Shown piece after piece: positions 61,553-64,000 of a DNA stretch of 64,000 nt. The position numbers and the translations under genes were made by a program. Under the pieces are notes generated by a model. It made no database searches. It was not told the origin of the DNA and saw only the letters and a list, made by a program, of their open reading frames with translations. The DNA comes from SIG710 sp045651985 (GTDB lineage: Bacteria; Bacillota; Clostridia; Oscillospirales; CAG-272): NCBI GenBank assembly GCA_045651985.1, contig JAZRTK010000026.1, positions 178,271 to 242,270 of the forward strand, in the 5' to 3' direction. Within the stretch, counting starts at the first letter, position 1. Each line of letters starts with the position of its first letter.

Positions 61553-61666
61553 ATGAAAAACACATACGTAACTCCCGAAGTTGAGGTTATCGCTTCTGAT
61601 GCCATCAATGTTCTCGCAGTATCATCTGTCGGAGATATTGAGATAGGCGCAGGCGGAATATTCTAA
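61553..61666 (+). CDS. 37-residue peptide of unknown function (intact copy)
   Basis: Starts 21 nt after the secreted-protein gene behind a strong AGGAGG site. The peptide begins MKNTYVTPEVEVIASDAIN, continues VLAVSS and ends in a Gly-rich GDIEIGAGGIF. It has no signal peptide or membrane helix. The layout (charged/aromatic start, TPEVEV, a middle VLAVSS and Gly-rich end) recalls many short, unassigned Clostridial peptides with a Y-x-x-PE-x-E start, and also leader-plus-core shape of some modified peptides; no maturation enzyme is in the window. A second, start-less copy lies at 40833. Confidence 0.7.
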   Translation: MKNTYVTPEVEVIASDAINVLAVSSVGDIEIGAGGIF

Positions 61667-61676
61667 TTAAACAAAT

Positions 61677-61703
61677 AAAACCCCCGCTTCGGCGGGGGTT
61701 TAC
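61677..61703 (+). terminator. UUCG-loop terminator, copy 2
   Basis: AAAACCCCCGC, TTCG, GCGGGGGTTT. Same as the terminator at 40957. Confidence 0.95.
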
Positions 61704-61796
61704 TTACGAAATAACATTTTCTTATATTCATGAGTATAAAACCAACTATTTTGCATCAAACAAAGGAAAAATGCCTTTGTGGAGGGAGTATTAATA

Positions 61797-63920
61797 ATGG
61801 ATAAGATCCTTTCAAAGGAAGGTTTCTATAAGCAAACGAGCCTGACCATATACCCCGAATTCCCCGAGAGAATCCGCCGCGATTATATGTACAGCGTTTC
61901 GGTCACACAAGGTGACAAGAGTGCAACCCTGCCGGTATATAATCACTGTCAGCCCGAGCCCGTTTACTTCCGTGACAACGTGGGAGGCGACAACTACCGC
62001 CGTTTTTCTATTTTCGCATTCTCGGGTGAGCAGGTGAGAGTGGATATCAAGGTCGGCTGTGACTTTGAAAGCTACTGCGTTATGCCCTCTGCAAAAGGAC
62101 TTAAGAGTGAATTCAATAACGGCGTCATCTCGGTTTACCTTGATAAACCCGAATATTTTATGGTCCGCCTTGACGACGATACGAACACGGTTCTCTCAAT
62201 TCTTGCAGACTACCCTGAGTATCCTCTTGACATTCCCTCAAAGGACGACCCCAAGGTCACCTGGATATCGGGAGTGGTCGAGCCGGAAAACGGGTTTACT
62301 ATCCTTGAAGGGGAAGGAGAGACTCTTTACATCGAACCAGGTGCGGTGCTGTTTTCAAGAGTAAAGCTTGCAGGCGATAACTGCAAGATTCTTGGACGCG
62401 GAGCCATGGTAGATCCCTTTGAAAACTTCTACAAATTCAACGCCACGGGGCAGACCGAATCCAAGGGTATCAAGCTCGTGCAGATGGCGGGACAGAACGG
62501 ACTTTTTGACGGACCCGTGCTTCTTGATGCTCACTGCTACAACTTCAATATAGGTAAAAACTGCGTCGTTCGTAACGGCAAGGCTCTTTCAGTTATGATA
62601 ACCTCGGACGGACTTCAGCTTGGAAGCGACAGCTTGGCTGAGCGTTGCTTCGTTCACGTGGGTGATAATGGCACTGTATTCGGTGGTAATAATACTGTTT
62701 ATAAAGATATTACTATCGGCTCCACATGCGCTGCAATCTTCCCGCAGGGAGGAACGAGCAACATTAAAATGGAAAATATCTACGTTTTCCGTTCGGACGG
62801 AGGACTTATTAACAACCGCTATAACAATAGCAGTCAAAACCCGCCCGAAAGAGAACACAGCATCGATATAAACGGTCTTTATGTCGATGACTGCACCGTA
62901 CTGCCTTGGTTTTTCCAGGGACAGAACATGGGCCGTCTTAATAAGGTGTTCAACATAGTAAACGCAACGTCTTGCGAAACAAGGGGCGTTGAGTCTGCTT
63001 ACAGCACCCACAACGGCACCTTTATCCGTCTTGACACTACCGAGGGTATATTGTTTACCGACAACTACACCTTGAATATCAAAAACCTTTACATTGGCGG
63101 AAAGCTCGTAAAGAGCGTAGATGACATGAAGGTCAAAATCTCGGGTGAGTCGCAGAATCCTCAGAATAAAATAAACGTTGAATACGACGACACCAAGATT
63201 CAGACCAGAAAGAACATCGAGGTGAATTACAAGAATTCCCTGAACGTCTATATCGGTGAACTTCAGGTGTTCCTGCGCAACCCTGCTGTTTCCGAGGGTG
63301 GCAAGATTTTCCTTCCCGCAGAGGAGATGCAGACGCTCCTTCGCGCAAATGGAAGCCCCAAGACTGTGGAGAAGAACGGTGTCAAGTACGCAGAGGCAGG
63401 CGATCTTGTTTCGGCGGGCATGGCAGAGAAGTTTGAAAAGACTGAAAATTCTGTTATCTTCACCCCTGTTTACAAGGGCGAAAATCTGCTTCTCCCCGAC
63501 AGTGGCGACATTCCTTACTATGTTGAGGCTGTTGCTTACAGGGTGGACGTTACGGCAGAGATTCTTGACGGTGAAACTGTATATCACGTTTTTAACGTTA
63601 CAAAAAACTACGCCGGACTTGTCAGAGATCTGACCGATGAGATAAAGATGTACGGCGACGGTAAGTATATCCTTGAATTTGAGGTATCGGGTAACGGAGA
63701 TATCGCTGCAAGATATTGCTTTGGTTCTACCACCACGACAAGCAATTTGTCGCGGACGGAATTCTCGATTGATGCGGAGTGGAAGACCGTCGCACTTGAG
63801 GTCGATGTGGATTTTGCTAAGGGCGATCTTGTGTACTTTGCGTTCAGAATTGAGGCGGCAAATGACAGCTTTAATCCCTTTGACGTAAAGAATATCACGT
63901 TCAGAAAAGTGGCGAGATAA
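61797..63920 (+). CDS. GH49-like right-handed beta-helix protein (putative polysaccharide hydrolase)
   Basis: 707-residue protein with no signal peptide. Residues about 1-150 form a beta-sandwich-like domain; about 165-450 look like a parallel beta-helix: VVEPENGFTILEGEGETLYI, EPGAVLFSRVKLAGDNCKIL, GRGAMVDP, then TSDGLQLGSDS (Asp271), CFVHVGDNGTVFGG (Asp290-Asn291) and IKMENIYVFRSDGGLINNRY. This order resembles family 49 dextranases (DG...NDDA...), but the second Asp of the pair is Asn here. A further region (about 455-560) and a carbohydrate-binding-like C-terminus (about 570-707) follow. I chose the ATG at 61797, with GGAGGGAG 9 bp upstream, rather than GTG at 61779. Activity and location uncertain. 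Confidence 0.65.
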   Translation: MDKILSKEGFYKQTSLTIYPEFPERIRRDYMYSVSVTQGDKSATLPVYNHCQPEPVYFRDNVGGDNYRRFSIFAFSGEQVRVDIKVGCDFESYCVMPSAKGLKSEFNNGVISVYLDKPEYFMVRLDDDTNTVLSILADYPEYPLDIPSKDDPKVTWISGVVEPENGFTILEGEGETLYIEPGAVLFSRVKLAGDNCKILGRGAMVDPFENFYKFNATGQTESKGIKLVQMAGQNGLFDGPVLLDAHCYNFNIGKNCVVRNGKALSVMITSDGLQLGSDSLAERCFVHVGDNGTVFGGNNTVYKDITIGSTCAAIFPQGGTSNIKMENIYVFRSDGGLINNRYNNSSQNPPEREHSIDINGLYVDDCTVLPWFFQGQNMGRLNKVFNIVNATSCETRGVESAYSTHNGTFIRLDTTEGILFTDNYTLNIKNLYIGGKLVKSVDDMKVKISGESQNPQNKINVEYDDTKIQTRKNIEVNYKNSLNVYIGELQVFLRNPAVSEGGKIFLPAEEMQTLLRANGSPKTVEKNGVKYAEAGDLVSAGMAEKFEKTENSVIFTPVYKGENLLLPDSGDIPYYVEAVAYRVDVTAEILDGETVYHVFNVTKNYAGLVRDLTDEIKMYGDGKYILEFEVSGNGDIAARYCFGSTTTTSNLSRTEFSIDAEWKTVALEVDVDFAKGDLVYFAFRIEAANDSFNPFDVKNITFRKVAR

Positions 63921-63964
63921 TGTTAGGATAAATGTATTGCAGAAGAACCACTGTAAACGAAAAA

Positions 63965-64000
63965 AAGGTCTTACCGACTTCAAAAAGTCGGTAAGACCTT
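63965..64000 (+). terminator. Terminator of the GH49-like gene (reaches window edge)
   Basis: AAGGTCTTACCGACTT (63965-63980), CAAA, AAGTCGGTAAGACCTT (63985-64000): a perfect 16-bp stem. Confidence 0.9.

Noticed and set aside
62589..63983. 464-codon minus-strand frame opposite the GH49-like gene
   Set aside because: Starts beyond the GH49 gene within the terminator region and has no family signature; shadow of the plus-strand gene.
1..64000. CRISPR arrays, insertion sequences, prophage, tRNA or rRNA genes
   Set aside because: Read through the gaps between genes on both strands; no regular spacer array, transposase, integrase or cloverleaf-like segment was recognised.

Overview
The window looks like chromosome of a Gram-positive, anaerobic Clostridia member, probably an uncultured Oscillospirales-like gut or rumen bacterium (inferred from gene content, not a phylogeny). 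Pointers are a V-type ATP synthase operon, an S-layer protein with SLH domains, a FeoA-FeoB fusion, DUF1846, MltG, BlaI/M56 and PadR/DUF1700/DUF4097 cassettes, BspA-like leucine-rich-repeat secreted proteins, strong AGGAGG ribosome sites and TTGACA-N17-TATAAT promoters. I see no rRNA, tRNA, CRISPR array, insertion sequence or phage gene. Most of the window is conserved housekeeping DNA; the accessory parts are about 31.2-32.0 kb, 35.6-41.0 kb and 58.7-64.0 kb.

Layout. 1-11.3 kb: pyruvate kinase (cut by the left edge), mntP, a small amidase-like protein, DUF1846, the operon rimO-pgsA-glycosyltransferase/CsaB fusion, and a tetracycline-protection-type GTPase fused to a NYN/YacP ribonuclease domain. 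11.3-15 kb: a highly expressed S-layer protein behind a long structured leader. 15-23.9 kb: feoAB with a palindromic operator over its promoter, an EamA transporter and methyltransferase, a ZIP metal transporter, an ion-transporter (ArsB/SLC13-like) protein, then tpiA and pgk. 23.9-31.1 kb: operon hisS-DJ-1-CPBP protease-mltG, secG, and prmC-ddl. 31.2-32 kb: a small acidic Cys-rich membrane protein followed by a tandem array of ribosome-site/start-codon units with micro-ORFs. 32-35.4 kb: aspS, a YdcF protein and rlmH. 35.6-41 kb: a 1737-residue secreted esterase/LRR protein followed by a remnant of a 37-residue peptide gene. 41-49.8 kb: the nine-gene V-ATPase operon (G/H-I-K-E-C-F-A-B-D). 50-58.6 kb: a MacB-like ABC transporter, the BlaI-M56 pair with twin operators, PadR-DUF1700-DUF4097, and a ThrH-like phosphatase. 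58.7-64 kb: an AraC regulator divergent from a secreted LRR protein, the intact 37-residue peptide gene, and a GH49-like beta-helix protein.

Most worth a second look: (1) the peptide gene/terminator cassette present twice, 134 bp identical except one base, downstream of two paralogous secreted proteins, with one copy lacking its start codon; (2) the tandem micro-ORF array at 31.65-31.88 kb; (3) the ribosome-protection GTPase-NYN nuclease fusion; (4) V-ATPase subunit K with valine at the position of the essential ion-binding glutamate; (5) the S-layer leader, which can form either a three-way junction or a competing helix; (6) a family of near-identical CGATGG/CCATCG terminator hairpins scattered through the window.
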